Shown here: piece by piece, positions 62,741-64,000 of the stretch
How the letters are laid out: every line of letters begins with the position of its first letter
Position numbering within the stretch: position 1 is the stretch's first letter
DNA from: Alkalicoccus halolimnae
GTDB taxonomy: Bacteria; Bacillota; Bacilli; Bacillales; Salisediminibacteriaceae
Length of the DNA: 64,000 bases
Assembly (NCBI RefSeq): GCF_008014775.2
Contig: NZ_CP144914.1
Coordinates: 2,480,001 to 2,544,000, forward strand
Reading direction: 5' to 3'
Position numbers and translations under genes: made by a program
The notes under the pieces: model-generated
Database searches by the model: none
What the model was told of the DNA's origin: nothing
What the model saw: the letters and a program-made list of their open reading frames with translations, nothing else

Positions 62741-62863
62741 AGTAAGGTCCCTCCTCAAGGTTTGGAATAGTAGAGTCGTGTCTCTATTCTTATCTTAGCG
62801 AGGGGCCCCTGTTTTTTCAAAGTGGAAATTAACACTCTACAGGAATGCTTTAACGCAGCTATC

Positions 62864-63142
62864 TTAAAAGAAAACCATGATCGCCAGTATACCAAAAACA
62901 ATTGGCAGGAGTACTCCGATTCCGCTGCAGATCATGCCTGCCAAAATCAGGCCGCGTCCTTTTTCCCGGCTCTCTTTTATCTCTCTTTTACCCACTATGC
63001 CGGTAAAGATCCCTGCAAGTGCAAGACCCAGTCCTACGACTGGCAGCAGGAAGAGAACAATCGAGAGAATGCCGAAGACAATCGAATAGATAGCTTTTAA
63101 GTTGGTTTGGTTCTGGGTGTGCGGTGTGGAGAGTGCTGCCAT
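62864..63142 (-). CDS. DUF4190 membrane protein
   Basis: 92 residues: short polar N-terminus, helix at about 18-45 (IVFGILSIVLFLLPVVGLGLALAGIFTGIVG), charged KREIKESREKGRG loop, second helix about 65-92. AGGTG precedes the ATG. The IS110/A-type flank begins about 10 bases beyond its stop, so the C-terminus is close to an insertion site but seems complete. Confidence 0.8.
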   Translation of the reverse strand: MAALSTPHTQNQTNLKAIYSIVFGILSIVLFLLPVVGLGLALAGIFTGIVGKREIKESREKGRGLILAGMICSGIGVLLPIVFGILAIMVFF

Positions 63143-63455
63143 TTCTTCACCTATTTTCTTAACAATTTCCGTTTTGCGGAACAGTGTTTATTGTAAGGAT
63201 GATGCCAGTTTTCTCTGCTGAAAACGAGCCCCTCGGATACCTTCCGACCGCCGGTAAGCGGAAGAAAATTAATCTCCTTCAAATCCATATATACTCATAC
63301 GAAAAAAGAAAACGATGTTTTCAATCAACGACGAGCATCCATTCAAACGGACCCTGATACTGTTTGTCATTTTAACAGAGTTTCCCGCAGGAGTCATGAA
63401 AAAATCCTATTGCGCTTCCTCCTCCTGTGGAACATTGATGAAAACGTTCTCCTTA
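63143..63455. other. Intergenic region
   Basis: No gene. A short TTTAACAGAGTTTCCCGC at 63373 recalls a family A end but has no partner. Confidence 0.35.
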
Positions 63456-63499
63456 CGAAAAAGGCCTTCACGACTTACGTCATGAAGGCCCTTCTTTTC
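63456..63499 (-). terminator. Terminator
   Basis: AAGGCCTTCA...TGAAGGCCCTT hairpin after the last minus-strand gene pair; T-run on the minus strand. Confidence 0.8.
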
Positions 63500-63501
63500 A
63501 C

Positions 63502-63831
63502 CTACTGCTGATCGTCTTCGTTCAGCGTATCCATAAGAACAACGAACATCTCGTCCACGCGCTGAACGAGCGCGGCTTCCTGAGTATCGGCAGGCTCGAA
63601 TTTCTTTAATTCTTCACACGTCTCCAGGAACGTTTCGATATCTTTTGTTCCAATCTGGGCAATGGCCGTATAGGAGAGCAGTTTAATGTTCGGCTTCGTT
63701 TCCGAATGGAGCATTGGAACAAGAGGCTCCAGAAGTTGTTTTGCTTTGGCGTAATCTTTATTATGAACAGCTTCGTATCCATTGAGGACCCGCTGTGCCA
63801 TTTTATTCATTGCTTCCTTATTTTGTGACAA
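63502..63831 (-). CDS. Small helical protein, unknown function
   Basis: 109 residues from TTG (AAAGGAAGTGG upstream) or 101 from ATG 63807. All-helical, TPR-like pattern (YEAVHNKDYAKAKQLLEPLV, LLSYTAIAQIGTKDIETF). 21 bases downstream of the DinB-family gene and probably in its operon. Function unknown. Confidence 0.6.
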   Translation of the reverse strand: MSQNKEAMNKMAQRVLNGYEAVHNKDYAKAKQLLEPLVPMLHSETKPNIKLLSYTAIAQIGTKDIETFLETCEELKKFEPADTQEAALVQRVDEMFVVLMDTLNEDDQQ

Positions 63832-63852
63832 ACTTCCACTTCCTTTCCAAAA

Positions 63853-64000
63853 TTACAAAGAGAGATAAGGAGTATTAAAATGATCCCATTTCTCACGCTG
63901 GCCGTTTATCCACGTTCTCAGCATATTCATCTGGCCGAGATGGTAGCTTTCATGATGCAGCAGGTGATAGAGCACCCATTCCGGAGAATACATTTCTTCA
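63853..64000 (-). CDS. DinB-family protein, C-terminal part
   Basis: Last 48 codons of a gene entering from the right edge: EMYSPEWVLYHLLHHESYHLGQMNMLRTW. The HxxxHxGQ arrangement near the C-terminus is the conserved metal-binding helix of DinB/YfiT four-helix-bundle proteins. Many act as thiol-dependent transferases. Ends in TAA at 63853. Confidence 0.75.
   Translation of the reverse strand, partial: EEMYSPEWVLYHLLHHESYHLGQMNMLRTWINGQREKWDHFNTPYLSL

Larger units (their letters stand above)
61073..62854 (-). mobile_element. IS110-family insertion sequence, copy 2
   Basis: Same 1782-bp segment as 29970-31751, same orientation, 31,103 bases away. Right flank GCTTTAACGCAGCTATC resembles the end of family A copy 4. 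Confidence 0.9.

Overview
The window reads as chromosome of a moderately halophilic or alkaliphilic member of the Bacillaceae. This is inferred from strong AAAGGAGG-type ribosome binding sites, B. subtilis-like gene sets (citR/citA, ktrAB, sinR, yusW, yflT, a ydaJ-ydaM-ydaL-like exopolysaccharide cluster), very acidic secreted proteins and many Na+/K+ transport genes. I see no rRNA, tRNA, CRISPR array or prophage. Genus cannot be fixed from the window. Region 1-8.5 kb: chrA (running off the left edge) sits downstream of a small tyrosine/dual-specificity-type phosphatase gene whose catalytic cysteine codon is TGA, followed 12 nt later by an 8-bp stem with a CGGGA loop that fits the bacterial SECIS pattern. 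After an Rrf2 regulator, a methyltransferase and an NmrA-like SDR come divergent citA/citR and the K+ uptake operon ktrAB, which has a ydaO/yuaA-type (c-di-AMP) leader ending in an intrinsic terminator. Region 8.6-29.8 kb: mostly single housekeeping or accessory genes (acetyltransferases, YusW lipoprotein, RlmCD-type rRNA methyltransferase, YflT stress protein, ATC hydrolase, membrane diguanylate cyclase, DUF2294, SLH-anchored amidase, SinR without SinI, DUF2087 regulator, EamA exporter), one IS3 element at 11.8-13.2 kb and several short interspersed repeats. Region 30-31.7 and 61-62.9 kb: two identical IS110-family elements. Each carries a roughly 390-base non-coding segment 3' of the transposase. 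A hairpin loop there repeats the sequence flanking the insertion, making it a candidate bridge RNA target guide. Region 31.8-39.3 kb: acetyltransferases, nucleotidyltransferase, DUF5996, mmuM, a frameshifted CPBP protease, a K+ channel and a dense cluster of repeats. Region 39.4-44.8 kb (minus strand): a four-gene exopolysaccharide operon (DUF2334 deacetylase, GT2 synthase, UDP-GlcNAc 2-epimerase, GH8-like hydrolase). Region 45-53.9 kb: arsenite-type permease, DUF2254, an LPATA-type cell-wall protein, MATE exporter, UbiA prenyltransferase, LysM polysaccharide deacetylase and two small membrane proteins. Region 54-59.3 kb: DUF4212 + sodium:solute symporter + cNMP/CBS/DUF294 protein + DnaQ-like exonuclease, with a cre-like site upstream and a repeat pair inserted before the exonuclease. 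The right end has small membrane and unknown proteins and the 3' end of a DinB-family gene. A striking layer across the window is its repeats: family A (about 300 bp, CTCTGTTAAAGC inverted ends, one copy with a 9-bp target duplication), family B (about 310 bp), family C (about 140 bp), chimeras of A and B, and family D, a two-hairpin terminator module found three times.
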